A stretch of DNA of 64,000 nucleotides from Forficula auricularia (GCA_024734495.1 JALMQS010000085.1:15910048-15974047); one strand, 5' to 3'; positions 22,745-37,700 are shown, numbered from the stretch's first letter. Numbers and translations are program-made. The notes: generated from the sequence alone by a model not told the origin.

Positions 22745-25700
22745 CTACTTGAATATACTCTCTAATGTTCTAGTGGTTTCCAAAACAGTAAGAGAGTGTC
22801 TAAATACATCCTGGATTCGCTGAAAAATATCTCTATCGTATACGGATCTTGCTGCATTCGTCAAGTCGAACGGTTCTAAAATAAATGCATTTATTAGTAA
22901 TATTTTTAAATTAAAAAAAATTCTTTAGCACTTGACAAATCAACTGAATTATTGTCGTATTAATAAGAAAAGTTATTTATTTTAATCGTAAGAGAAATAA
23001 ATGTGATTGATATTTTAAAATATACTAGAGCAGTGGCTCCCAACCTTTTGTGGCCCATCTCCCCTTTCTGGAGGTTGACTAACACCTATCGCCCCCTTTT
23101 CATTTTCACTGTATGTCTAATTTTAATTTGAAGTAAAGTGTAAATAATAAAGCGGTTTTATTATTTTAAACAATTTTATTACCGTATATAAAAACAACCA
23201 AAGCAGTTTTATCCGGTCACTCTTAAATAAAATAGAAAAAAATTAAATTGTACATTTTTTACAGATTTTTTTTAAGAACAAAGAAGTGAAATAATTAACT
23301 AAGAACATTGACGGACATTTAAAAAACAACAATGTTTGTTAGGAGAACCTCTTTTCCTCAAAATAATCTTGCACCACTTTAAAAATTGACGATCCCTTCA
23401 TATCAGTGATCAAAGTTCTAGCAAACAACATTTCCTCGGTAATTTCCTTTTGTTAATTGATAAACCTCACATAAGCTAATAAAATTGCTTTGTTATCAAT
23501 CACAGTTGATTCATCAATCTGCAATTCAAATTTTACTTTTTTTCAACAAATTGGTGAGTTTGAATTCAACGTCCGTGGCCATTTCGTCAATTCGCCTGGA
23601 AACAGTATTGTTGCTCAAAGGAACCGATTGACTTATCTTATTACTAGGGTCCTCGCCTAGCATAATTTCAACAATTTTTTCGGTAGCCGGTAAAACAAGA
23701 GTTTCTACTGAGGTTCTACTGTACAGTACTATTTTAATGTTTCCCTCTTTAAATACTCATCGCCCCCAAAATCACCCCCACTTATTTATTGCCACCCTGA
23801 TAACCAAAATCGCCCACTTGAGGGCGATCGCCCCTAGTTTGGGAACCACTGTACTAGAGTATGATTTGATAAATGAATAAATATCCGTAATTATTTACCT
23901 TCAACACATAATAATTTCCATTGATGTGGATCGTTTTTTATTGTGTTCACATTTTTACATTCACAAATTGGTATTTTAGTTCCAGTACGTACAGAAATCG
24001 CATACATTTTATATCTATAATTTGAATAATATAATTAATTAGTTTTATAAACAATGTAATTCGGAAAGATTACGCAGTTAAATAATGTTACTAACTCAAA
24101 ATTAGTGTAATATTTGAGAAAATCCATTAACAGGTCTCCTAATGATTGGTTGTTTTTTGATTCGATTGGTGGTAGAGCTTCATAAAAATCAATTTGGTTT
24201 AAATCACTATTGGGTTTAAATCGGTCCTTATAAATAGATTGTAGACATGGAAGAACAGGGGGTTGAATACCATCTATAAAAAAGTATGTAAAATTAAATT
24301 ATATACAAGATATCAATAACAATTTGAATAGAATAAGAGATTTTGTAAAACTATTACCTAATTAATTAAAATTGAGTTTTTGTGGTGTTTTACTAAAATG
24401 AAAGATTTAAAAGAAATTTTATAAACTTCACTTTTTATTAAAACTTTTATTTCTGTGAAACATAAGAAAAACTCCCGTTAATTTTTATTTACATAATGTT
24501 TCATTATAAACCAACACCACACTCTGTTAGTTTTATTACGTAATAGACCGAATAATACAATCCGGGGGAAGATTAGTCAGCACTCTAAAGAAGACTTTTA
24601 AGTTGTGGGTTTTAATATTGTTAGGATTATTTATGATACACACACATAAAAAGAGATGCTAGACCTGGAAATTTTAAGTTAGATTGGAGTATCTTGAAGT
24701 TTGTAGAGGGCTTTTTTACAATAGGGGTGATAGACCTTTGAATGCTGCTAATCGGCTAACTTACAAACATTTAATTCTAATTTCCTGACAGACTTTATCA
24801 GTAAGGTTTGTTTAATTATCATGGAAAGGCACACAATGGCATAACGTGTAACGACTAGAAATTATTCGAATTTATCACGAAAATTCGCTCACAAACGTTT
24901 CGTGATTTACATAAAATTTTCAATCAACATGATCATCCAAATAAAGCCACTATCCGGCGATAAAATAATTTAAAAATTGGACTTGCAATACATATGCGAA
25001 TCACCAAACGAAACCGTGGAGGCCACTTGGCATAATGCCATAAAAATTTACTTTAATGGTAAATAAACAATTAAGCGATATCTTAGAGATAACTTGTTTT
25101 ATTTAATTTTAAAGATCTATCTTGCTTAATAGAAAACCCTTTCATGTGCGTAGGAAAATTGAAGCAGCAACGAGAAGAGTCGTGTCTCTAAATTTATAAC
25201 GTTTGAACTGAGGTATCACTAAGGGCCAGTTGTATGTCGGTTGCTAAACTCTTTTTAAACGTTGACTAGGGGTAAAACCTTAAAATTCACCTTGTGCCGG
25301 GTGGGGATGGCCAATCAGATGACAGGCACTTTCATCTGATTGGCCATCCCACTCGGCACAAGGTGAATTTTAAGGTTTTACCCTTTGTCAACGTTTAAAA
25401 AGTGTATTTCTCGCAAATGAAGCCTTTGGTGGGATTATCGATTTTATCTCGTCAGAACAAAAGCCATGGTAGTATTTATAAAAAAGAGAATGGGCGAAGA
25501 CAGATCTACGATGGGTTAGGGAGTCGAGAGTGTCAGTTAATGCGGGATCACCTATAAGTCTGATAGCTCGCCTCTGAATTGCATCTAAGGTATTAAGAGA
25601 ATGCTTGGAGGCCCCTCTCCACAAAATGCGATTACACCTCCTTCCTTTATTTCAATCGAATTAAAAATTAGAAGCGTACATAAAACGGTCGTTCCGTAGG

Positions 25701-28700
25701 AGGATGGGGTGACGATACAGGGAGGTGGTTTTAGTGGCTAGGAAACACACACTCTGCTGGGTACGGGCCAATCAGTGTCTTTTTTTGTGAAGATTTCCAC
25801 CTACACTCGAGGAAAAAAGATAAAAAAAATCTCTCTCTTATATCCTCTCCATTGAGTCAGGTCGCCTGGAGTGGGCATTTCCGTTAGGTGACGATTTCTG
25901 CCAGTTTGCTTCTACGGCAAGACCCGTAAAGGAACTTGGTTCCAAAAAAGCTTTTAACAGGATGTTTTTTATTTTCGTTATTTTTTCAATTGCCATTTCT
26001 CTAAATATTTGAAATTTTCTATTGTTTTAAACGAGTTGAAACTTGTGGATGCAAAATCTCATTTCCATCAATTTATCTGTGAATAAACAGTTGGAACAAA
26101 GTACAGTACACAGACTTGCCGAAATAGGAATTTAAATCTCATTAAAAAAAAAATCCTGAAAACTTTGCCAAGAGTGACTTATGAGGTTTTCACGAGACAC
26201 CGACGATATTTTAATTTAAATATGAACAGAAAATTTAGAATATATACTTGGAATCATCAACTGGTAAGGAATTCAGAAGCGAGCAATTAAACTAATAGGA
26301 GACCCGGCTCTAACCAACTCACTCGACTCCCTGGCTCACCGAAGAAACGTTTCTGCCCTTTCCCTGTACTATCACGGTGTCTGTTCAGTCGAGCTGAAAT
26401 CAATTATCCCCCCTAAAGCCCTCTTTACGAGAAACACGCGGTTTTCGAACGCTCAGCACCCCTTCGCTGTCAAATTGGATAAAAGTTGAACAAGCGCTTT
26501 CGCCAACTCTTTTATCCCTAAGACCTCCAGAGACTGGAACTCGCTCCCTGCCACCATCTTTCCCACGACTTATAACCTTCAGCTATTTAAGACCCGTATC
26601 CACAGATACCTTCGACCCCCGTCCAGCCCATAAAATTATTTCTTCTTCTTTTCACGATGGAGGGGCCAACCCAGGCCTTTAGGGGTTGTACCTTTTTTAG
26701 TGTAACTCTTTCTCTCATCATTTTCATAAAAAAAAGTAATTCAATTTCCACTTACTTTGTAAGAAATGAATTACCATGAGGGTCAACGAATATGATGAAA
26801 TAGTACAATTTTTTGCATCATTTATGTGATGTCTGTTTGCCCATAGTTTAACCAAAATTACCAGTGGTTTTACTCGCCAGTCCACTAAAGAAAGAAACAG
26901 AGAAAAAATATTTTAGCAAAATTAATTTAAATGATTACATAGAAAACATCAAAAACGGTTTTTAAATTTTTCAAATTAATTTCTAATAAAGAATATAAAT
27001 ATTAATAATTTCCCAAGTTTCTCTGTTAATATTAATATCTATTCTTTTAAAAATAATACATAAGATTTCCTATTGCCTTCTTTCTTAATTTATTTAATAT
27101 TGGTAGGTATATATAATTAAGCTATAAGAAATATATATTTCTAAATGAAAATGTTTTAAAATATTGATAATTTTTCTTATTTACTAAGCCTTAAATGTAA
27201 CAAAAATGAACTTACATTGCGAATAACAGTAAAGAAGATGCGTATTCCGAACACCGACGGAATTGTTACAGTTTATATCAACATTGAATCCTTGATCAGT
27301 AACACTAAATTTTAAAATAGGAACTTTTGCTTGTATAAGTTGTATGTCATCTATCATCTCTAAAACAATAATTTTTTTAATTAAATATTGTACAACATTT
27401 ATTCTAAATTTTTTCAATAAAAATTATTTAAAATACACATCAGATAAGATTTTTTTTATCACATTTTTATTTATTTAAAATTAAAATAATTCTTAGGGCG
27501 GCCATAAACAGTTCAACTTGGTTGTGTTGAGGTTCAAGTTGAACAGTGTATGGCCAGGTTGAGAGACCAAAACCGAAGTTGAACAATCATGTTGATGAAA
27601 TCAAAACTCTCTTGATATTTTTGGGCGGAGCATAATGTTGTGCCAAAGTATCAGGGCTACGAAATTCGAAACTCAAGCTCTATATGGGCTAGAAGGAGTA
27701 CAACAAGCTTTTGGTTGAAATCGGAACACCGAAAGTTGACATTTACATGAAAGATTTTTCGTTTTTTGTGATTTTCTCAAAAAGGGCTCTAACGATTTTT
27801 TTTTTAATTAGTGTATTTATCAAGTGTCATTAGTTAATAGTCGTGTATAAATTTTAATCCGATTGAAATAAAGGAAGAGGGTGTAAATTAGGATTGTCGC
27901 AAAATAAATATTTTAATGGTTCATATCTTGTATACGGTAAGTCGCAGAGCTTTGGAATTTTAAACTTAAGCTATCTAGATGCTAGAAGTACCTCAAGATT
28001 TTGGCTAAAACTGAAAAAACGGAAGTACATGTTTACTTAAAGATTTTTGGTTTATTGTTATAATATTGTTTAGGTTTAAGGTCTAAGGGGGTGTTCTGGG
28101 TGTGTTCGGGCGCCAAATTGTTATGATATGTTTTAGTTTAAGGTTACTGGATAAATAACACACATAAATGTATTTATAACAATAGGTTTATTGCGAATGT
28201 GTACAGTGGGAAGGGAGGCCAGGTGTGTGACAGGCCAGGTGTGTGACAGGCCAGGTGTGTGACAGGCCTCTAGTGTGATCTCCGAACATATCCAGTCCCA
28301 GGCTCATATTGTACTGTTTTTCAAGTCGACCGACCTTCGGCAATTCAGCAATTACTCGAGCCTCGTGTCTCCGCTCTGACTTGTACAAATCGCTAAATAG
28401 CCATATTACAACATTATTGCAATTTCGTCTTTTTTCAGATTTTCTCAAAATGGCTTGGGTGAAACACAAATTGAAGTAATTTGGATGAAGAAAATTGGTA
28501 TGATGATTTCAAATAAGGGAGAAACTAATGTGAAAGCCGTGTGGTGCCCATATCGGTTGATTTTTTATGTGTTTGTAATAAGGACAGGCAGTCGTCGATT
28601 CTGGTCCAGTCTTTCTATATAGTTTAATCAATATCAGTCATAATTAGTAGTCCTTCATAATTCACAAATGTCGTTTAGTCTTGCATAGTACAACTCTTCT

Positions 28701-31700
28701 GCCATGTAAGTCTCTTTTTCAAACTCTCTCCCCATTTTGCTACCGATTTATTCGACATCTTGGTTTATGTATCGTTATAGCAAATTTTTGCCACTCGGTT
28801 CTCCATTGGTTCAACTCTTATTACATACTATATTTCACACTAACTTTAAGAAAAAAAGATGGAATACGTTTAAAGAAGGATCTAGAAAACATTTTAAAAA
28901 CACATATAGTGCAACAATACAGTAAGATTGGTCAAGAATTGACAAACCAAGCTATCGTACGTACTATAAAAGAATTAAAAGGGTAATAGGTAGACGAGGG
29001 GTGAACTGCGATTGGAATTAAGTGTACACCGTCTTTGGAATTATGTGAAATTATTTTTGGAATTCATTAGATAATGCCCCTTCATCTATTGTCTTCTACT
29101 TGGAAAGTAAAGTGGAAGTGAAAGTAGGTGTACACGATATTAAGTCGCGGTTCACCCCTCGTAAGTAGAGAAAGCTACTGGGACGAAGAGAAAAGAATTA
29201 AAGAGGAGAAGAGAGCTTGGGCAAGAGCAAGGTGTGAAAATATATGGAGAGGGGCAAGAGGACCTGAAGGAAAGAAATGCAGAGGGTGGAAGATGAAGAG
29301 GAAAACGTAAACCAAATTGAGAAGTGCGAAAAATTTCACATTACAATGGCAAAAAACATGACATGATGGTAGGAGGGGGTTAGTAGGGGGAATTAATGAT
29401 TGGGAATTAAATATTCTTTAAGGTAGTTGTTTCACCATATGGGTTTTCTTAGGATTTTTTTGAAATTTAGATAGATTATTATTTAAGTACTTCTGCATCG
29501 ATTGGTGGCAAAACGAAATTTATGAACAATATAGTTCCGGAGATATTAAATTCCAAAGATAGAGTTTTTCAGACTCTTATACATTGCACTATACGGGATA
29601 TTTATTTTACATACATATTTAAATATAATTAAGAAACTCTTCTTACCATTGTTATAAAAAACTAAACCAACATTAAACAATAACTAATACATTTTTTAAG
29701 AAAATTTTAATTCATAGTTACATCACAGTTTCTGAGATAATAATGAATAAATAATGAAAAATTTACACTAAAAACAAGCTGGCAACAACGCATTTATTTA
29801 ACCTAAAAAGTGGGTTAACTTTAGTAATTTTTTTGACGTTTTTTCGCTTCAGCCATTGCCGCAACAGCTTTCAATCGCTTATTAAGAACTTTTTGTTTTA
29901 TAAATCTCCCTTTATAATGTACTTTATCTGACATTTCTATGATAAAATATATACAAGCTCGGATTGTGTTGCCAGATTTGTCAAACGAGCACGGGATTGG
30001 CTAATAGTGGTACATAAACAGCAAAAAGTTTTGGGCTTATGAATTATGAATCCTTATTGTCTCTTCTATATGCTCTAGCGTCTAGCATTAACTTTTTGCT
30101 AGTATTGTCGCGAAACAACTACCTTAATGTTAAATTAAATTTATAAGAAATTAGAAGAGACCTAAAGGGAGGGGAAGGATGGAAAGAAGAAAGAGGAGTC
30201 GAGAATGGAAGAAAATGATTTCAGACAAACAGACGAAGAGGGAAGAGGAAGAATTCTTTACTATAATTCCACAAATTAAATTGTATATTTCCACAAAATG
30301 TATGGGATATGAAAATAACTTTAAAATTGTCAAATTCAAAGCCTAAATACGGGCACGAGTAAAGTGTGTAATTAATAAAATAAAAAAATAAATACTATTT
30401 TTCAGACTTCTTTTAATAGTATATTTTAGATTTTAGTCACGCCGAGTTAGCGTCTCCATTTTTTTTTTTTTTTTTTTTTTTTTAATGCAATCGAATGCAA
30501 GAAGGGGTGCACCAGTAAAGGTGTAGCCCCTATGGATCTCGAAAGACCCTTGCATTACCGAAGAGAAGGGAAAGTTGATTAAGTGAGAGGGTGTAGACGT
30601 AGGTGTCTATGCACCCTGGTTTTGAAGGTTTGAAGATCATAGGTGCTGGGAAAGATAGAGGCTGGGAGAGAGTTCCAGTTCCTTGAAGTCATGGGGATAT
30701 ATGTATTCGCGAATGAAGTGGTCCGGCACTTTTCCAATTTGACCGCAAAAGAGTGTTGGGAGTCGGCAAAACGTGTGCTGCGTGCAAAGTATGCTTTGGG
30801 GGAATTATTGACTTTATCTCATCAGAGCACCTGCCGTGATAGTATCTATAGAAAAGGGAAAGGGCAGAGACATCTCTTCGATGAGCCAACGAGTCGAGGG
30901 AGTCGGTGAGGGTAGAATCGTCAATTAGCCTGACGGCTCGTTTCTGAATTGCATCAAGGGTAGCAAGAGAATATTTTGAGGCTCCTCTCCACAGATGAGA
31001 GCAGTATTCGAGATAGGGGCGGATTTGGGCCTTGTAGATGGTGAGAAGTTGTGGGGGTTTGTAAAATCGCTTGGACCTGAATAAGAAGCCAATCTTCCTT
31101 GCTGCAGATTTCGCCACAGAGGAGATGTGTTCATTCCAAGACAGGTCAGATGCGACAGAGACGCCCAACATGGATAGGCTGTTACACATTTTCATATGTG
31201 ATCGGGGCTGTTCTTGCCAATCTATCTTCATCAAGTAGCCCTGGACCTTTTCGATTTCATTTCACCCTTTCCAGTTCAAGACCTCCAACCTCATATAGCA
31301 GGACAGAGTGCTGAAAGCTTTCCAAGAGCTGACTGAATCTTTCTCTTGTACAGCTTTTCTTCATTGTTCTGTTTCACCTTGAACCAACACCTATCTCCTT
31401 AAAAGTTACAGAACATATAGCTTTACCGCCTTTTTTGTTCTCCATTATCAGATAATATTTATAATAGCAATAAAAATGGCAATATATTAAAAAAAATTAC
31501 TTTGGCAAATCAATTTATGAATTTTCAATAAATAATATATATAGGGTGGGCCATCTAACGTTTGGAATTTGAATCGGCTATAAAAAAAACTAATGGATAT
31601 TTTTTCAAAATTATAAGTTTATTAGAAAGATTGGACATTTTCATTTAAGAATGAAACACAACATCATTCAAATGACTGCTACAGCTGGCATCCGAGCAAC

Positions 31701-34700
31701 CCAATTTAAAATGTACTGAAAAATTGGGTTTGGAATTTGAATCGGCTATAAAAAAAACTAATGAATATTTTTTCAAAATTATGAGTTTGTACATTTTCAT
31801 TTAAGAATGAAAAACAACATTTTTGTTTCCAAAAATTGAAAAGAATGACATGGGTGACATTTGGTTTCAACAGGACGGGGCCACTTGCCACACAGCCAAC
31901 GTAACAATCGATCTTTTGCGCACTGTTTTTGGAAATCGAATAATGATTTTGTGTTTCATTCATAAATGAAAATGTCAAATCTTTGTAATAAACTCATAAT
32001 TTTGAAAAAATATTCATTAGTTTTTTATAGCCGATTAAAATTCCAAAAGTTAAATGGCCCAGCCTATATTTGAACATTTTTCTAATTTTTAAAATCTCTA
32101 TTCAATTTATTTACAAATATTTTGTTTATTATGAATACGGCCTGCATTAAAAATTTTTTTTTTAATTCAAATTAAAAAAATAATCATCGATTTCCCTTTA
32201 TTTTTAATAGTCGACATTGCTATGAAATGAATAAATAAGAAATTCAAAGGCAATCAGATGGAGAGTAAGCAACGCTTGTAAGAACCTCCTCCATCTAAAC
32301 CAGTTGATTCATTGATTTTAAGCAAATTTTTCTTATAATTTAATAGAATAGACTTTTTTTTGTCTTTCGATAGTTTTGTTTTAAGCTCGAAGGTAGTTAT
32401 GAGCTCCGTTTCAAGTATTTAATATGGCAACGACTGGGATACCAAACAATTAGAATAATATTTTTAGAACACTTACCCAAGCGACGTAAGAATTTTAATA
32501 ACTGTCCTAAATGGGCAACCGCTTCAATTCTTTGATCCATCTCAGAAGGTCTTACATGAAGACAAAAATCGATATCACTTGAAGATATAGAAAATCCGCT
32601 CATTGTAGAACCCACAATAAAAAGTCCGTAAAATGGGAATATGCTCTAAATTGTTAAGGATTTTTATTAAATAATTAAGCTATTTAAAAATACAAATTGC
32701 AGAAGCTAAGTAATAAAACGTACCTTAATAAATACGTAAAGTTGTTTCCATAGATGCATCTTTTTTTTAAATTGTTCCTCAGTTTGTTTGTGTGACATAT
32801 ATTTAAACCATATATCATGGGATAACTGAAAATATTTATAAATATTATTCAAGTATTTCAGGAAAATCTTAACTTAAATAAAAATTAAAAAAAACAAGAC
32901 CAATATTTTGATGAAATCACTATATACTATATATATATGGAAAGATGGTGCGCATAAAAAGGGATATACACCAAGGCCGTACCCAGAGGGGGGGGGTTAG
33001 GGGTCGAACCCCCCCCCTCGAAATTTATTTATATCTATTTTTTTTTTTAATTTAAAATATATAAAGAGGTCATTTGCTTTTTTAAACAATTTAAAAACAT
33101 TTGTAACAGCCCGGGTAATTAGTTTTTTTTATATAAATATTAATTTAAAATAATAAACATTTTTGCAACTTTGCCGGTGACAACATGCACTCCAGAGAGA
33201 ACATTTTCTACTTTGAGGAGGGTTAAATCGTATCTAAGGAACTCCTGTGTCCAAGATCGAGTTACCGAATTAGCTCTTGTGTCTATTCATAGAGACAATG
33301 ACATTTCCACCGACAAAGGTATAAATATGTTTGCAAAGAAAAAAAGAAGATTGGATTTTGTTTTGTAAAATTTCTATGTGTACTTATAATTATACTTAAT
33401 ACTTAATCTAGACACACGGCATAACTCAAAAACTATTATACTTACATACTTCAAATTTTACAAGCCTAATAAGACCCACTAGAACACCTAGAATCCCAAA
33501 TTTCATGAATAAATCTATTATAGTTCTTGAGTTATTAAGCTTTGAAAAGTGCCATTTTTAACACTGACTTACTGACTGACATATCAAAAACCTAAAGTAT
33601 TTCCACTGGTCTTAGAATGCTGAAATTTGGCATACTGGTAGAGTTTGGGCTACAGTTAAAGGAAAAAATCGAGAAAGTGAAATTTTCCTTTTTTCAGGAT
33701 CTAAAATGAAGGGGTGAAATTTATTATAGGCTTAATTAACATATAGTGAAAATACAATCAAGCTAGAATTCTGAAATTTGGCATACTGGTAAAGCTTGGA
33801 ACATTAATAAAGGAGAAAATTGAAAAACTTTCCCTTATTCGGGGTCCGAAATGAAGGGGTGATATTTATGAAAAACGGACAGGGTTTTTAACAAATATTT
33901 TATGAGAAATATTTAATCATTATTAATATAAATGTTTAAATATAATTATTTAGATAAATTAAAAGATAAAACTTTTCAAAAATTAATGATTACTGACTAA
34001 AAACGTAAATGTGAAAAAGGGCCAAATTCGGTACAAACGGCTTCGCCGACAAAATGGTTGAGATCTTAACGGGAACCAAGTTCCATAGCAGTTGCTTAAA
34101 TCATAGCTATAGTGATGAACAACGTTCTTCAATTGATTTAAAAGAAAATTTGTTACGTTTTTTGATATTAAATTTATAACTTGGCAAGTTTAATATCCAA
34201 CTAAATTGTTTGTAGTATAAAATAGAACAAATAGCAAAGTTAAAGTTTAAATTTGTATTAAATATTATAACGTTAAGCGTAAGTTATTGACTATTATAAC
34301 TTGCCAAGTTATAAATTTAATATCAAAGAACGTAACAAATTTTCTTTAAATCAATTGAACGTTATACATTCTTATAGCTATGATTTAAGCAACTGCTATG
34401 GAACTCGGTACTTAAGATCTCAACCCTTTTGTCGGCGAAGCCGTTTCTACCGAACTTGGCCCCTTTTTAACATTTATGTTTTTGGTCAGATAAATACTTT
34501 TATTAAAACATTTTTCTCACCCTTTTTTAACAAAGAGAAACAAAGAGGTTGTCCTCTGCTTGATGCAAATAAACATACACACATATATATCGAGATGATA
34601 TATCTGTATATATATATTATTTATTTGTTTGAGACTATAGTTTCGAAGACTTGGTCTTCATCATCAGTCTTTTTTAATTATAAATGTTTTTTTCATGGAG

Positions 34701-37700
34701 TCAATATCGTATGGATATTGAAAATTTGATGTTCCTTCTTCACTGGTGGTCAGCTTAGAACTAATAAAGACATTCTTTTGGTTCACATTCAAATATTTTG
34801 GTTCACATTCAAATATTTGAATGTGAACCAAAAGAATGTCTTTATTAGTTCTAAGCTGACCACCAGTGAAGAAGGAACATCAAATTTTCAATATCCATAC
34901 GATATTGACTCCATGAAAAACAAACATTTATAATTAAAAAAAGACTGATGATGAAGACCAAGTCTTCGAAACTATAGTCTCAAACTAATAAATATTATAT
35001 ATATACAGATATATCATCTCGATATATATGTGTGTATGTTTATTTGCATCAAGCAGAGGACAACCTCATTGTTTCTCTTTGTGAATCAACAACTCTGCTA
35101 CTCTCGGCAAAACAAAAACTTTTCTTTTTTTTTTAAAACTATTTTAACGACTTTTGGGTGAAAATGGGCGTGGTACCCCGAAATTTTTTTTTACTAAGGG
35201 AATGCTAAAAAGGGGCGGCAGATTCTTGTCAGATATTAACCCCCCCCCCGAAAAATCTTAGGTACGGCCCTGATATACACAATATATATATATAACCGAA
35301 CTGAACTCTGGATTTATGCATGTTAAGGCAAATAATGTTCTGATTCTTTGAGTTCACATAGATTTAGCTTGAATATTTTTTAAGAAAATAAAATCAAGAT
35401 TAATTTTCATTTATTGTAGTTTAAACAGGCTGAACTCATAAAAATAGGTGATTCAATGGTTGGGATAATTAACCTACAAGTATCTAAATTTACATTGTCC
35501 TACATTTATCGAATATAATTTAATGATAGAATATTTTAATATTTCCATTGTCAGTGAGCTTGAAGGAGCGCTTCGCGATGACGGAGGAATTTTGTCAATC
35601 ATAAGCCAAGGAGCTGTAAATTTAATTGGCTCTCAACGCTTGAGATCCTTCAATTTGAGTTAGTATTAAAAATACAAGGTAATTAAACTTCGATCAAGAG
35701 ATAGGTAGCTAGCTCCACCACAACCTGCAAGGAATGAAATTCGCTGGTTTGGGAAGGTCAAAAATAATATGGCCAATTGCCTTTTGTTTGTTTCTTTTTA
35801 ATGACTAGTTGTTTTTTATTAAGATCGTAAAAATAGATAAGTTTTAAAAATAAAATTTAGAAATAAGTAACTGCTAGTGGCACTTACACAAATATATGGT
35901 ATATTCAAATTTAGTAAAATTACCTTATCAGAAATTTTCTTTTCAAGAAAATGAGACGTGGGGGTTAAATTAATTATAGAAGGATGATTTAAAAACCTAT
36001 CGGGATTTACTAAATAATCTTGTTCCAGAATTGGTAATGGTTGATACATAATTCTTTCTCCTTGATGTTGTCTAGTTTCGTAACTATTAATATTTCTACC
36101 GATAAAAGGAGAAAATGTGTGTGGAGGTATCGTGCGCGTTTTATAGAAACGTCTTAGCCCGGAAGTATCTCGTTTTTCTCTTTCACTGAAAATGAGAAAC
36201 AAATATAAAATAATGGAAAATAATTAGAATAAATATTTAACTAGGTACATATATATTAATGTAATTGTAATAATATATTTTTAAATCCGATCAGTCCAGT
36301 TAGTTTGATGCAGATCATTCCAGTTAGTGTGATGAATCAAATAATTCAGTGATTTAATCAACTTTGGACTTACTAGAGAAAGGCTTGTTGATCTTCATAA
36401 ACCATGTTATTTGTAGAAAAATTAAATTTATAGGAATTACGCAAATAGTGAGGTGAATTGTAATTATGGTTATTGTAAAATCTAAAAAACAATCATATTT
36501 TATTTTTATAACAGACTAAAAGAAATTATATTTTGCACCAAAACATTGTTTTTATAAAAATTGGGAAAAAATAGAAGATTTTCAAAAGCACAAAACACCT
36601 CATTCGACATCAAATTATATGAAAAATTGAATGAATAAATCAATTTTTATTAGGACTTGAGCTTGAAGATTTCTTTCTATTTGATCTTAAGATCATTCAT
36701 TCATTTTAAGTGGGAATCAATGAAGGTGTCCTCTTCTTGTTGCAAATAAACATACACTGAATAGATAGATATACAACGTATACCGATATAGGACACCCTC
36801 ATTTATTTCTTCTTAAAAAACAATAACTCTGAAGCCCAGAGAATAAATAATAATAAATAAATCATTTTCGCCCCTAAATCCTGAGAGGTATTTAAATGTT
36901 GAAAGAGCCAACGAAAATAAATCAAAATATCGATTTCCCTATCGAAATGCAAATGGGATAAAAGATGTTCGGATCTTGTTTTTATTTATTTATTATAAGG
37001 TTTTTAAAGGATTCTTCTCTTAGGAAATAAGTTCAAACACCTACAATCGATGAAACTATTAACAGAACACCATATATTCCTATATGCTATATATATCAGT
37101 GGTTCTTTAACTATGGGCTCCTATCCCATTTTGGACCAAGTAACTAAATTTTGAGGTCGCAAAACATAAAACGACAATGAAACAATAATTATAATGAACA
37201 GCGACCAAAAATTAGTGTTCAAAAAAATTAAAGCCTATAGTGAATTCAAAGTTTATCTGTCAGTGAATGAATTTTGGCTTGGGGTTTCTGAAATAGCCCT
37301 AAATTTACATTTGCCATTTTGAACTACACATTTACACGAAGTGACGTTCTTAGCATATTAACAATTATAAAATAAAAATACCAATCAAATTTGAAAAATG
37401 TTGAAGATACTCTACCTCCCACATAGTATCAAATATTCAACCAAGATTTGATTCTTTTTTTAATAAGAAATAAGCACATAATATTTAAATTTAATATATA
37501 CCTTAGTTTTAATAAATTATGAAATTATTATAATATTAGGTTGATGCATAATTATGGAACGTTTTTTAAAAATATTTTTATTCAGCAAAAACGATAATAT
37601 AATTTAACAAAAACATGTTTAAATGATTATTCAGGGGCGTATTCACCATCTACTTCAATAACTGCTTCCCATTTGTTTTGGCAGTCGGTCGATTCCACGG

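Larger units (their letters stand above)
34532..35083. repeat. Palindrome with two hammerhead cores
   Basis: Arms ~270 bp, centre near 34806 (CAAATATTTG). The outer ends carry GTTGTCCTCTGCTTGATGC, shared with 11.96, 36.73 and 54.85 kb. Confidence 0.92.
32972..35272 (+). mobile_element. hAT element with transposase C-terminus and nested foldbacks
   Basis: Ends CAAGGCCGTACCCAGAGGGG and CAGGGCCGTACCTAAG (complement), with exact 8-bp duplication ATATACAC at 32964-32971 and 35273-35280. The GGGGG/CCCCC subterminal tracts are typical of this hAT type. It holds a transposase tail (33171-33368), a foldback at 33990-34492, and a hammerhead-bearing palindrome at 34532-35083. It lies in GLD-2 intron 2. 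Confidence 0.9.

Noticed and set aside
28188..28469. 93-aa minus-strand ORF
   Set aside because: It overlaps the LTR and its GGCCAGGTGTGTGACA repeats; not a gene.
35819..36202. 127-aa minus-strand ORF as a stand-alone gene
   Set aside because: It is exon 2 of the GLD-2-like gene plus intron readthrough; splice phases fit exons 1 and 3.
37090..37200. hAT end CAGTGGTTCTTTAACTATGGG
   Set aside because: Looks like a hAT end but no matching right end or target duplication was found; too weak for an element call.
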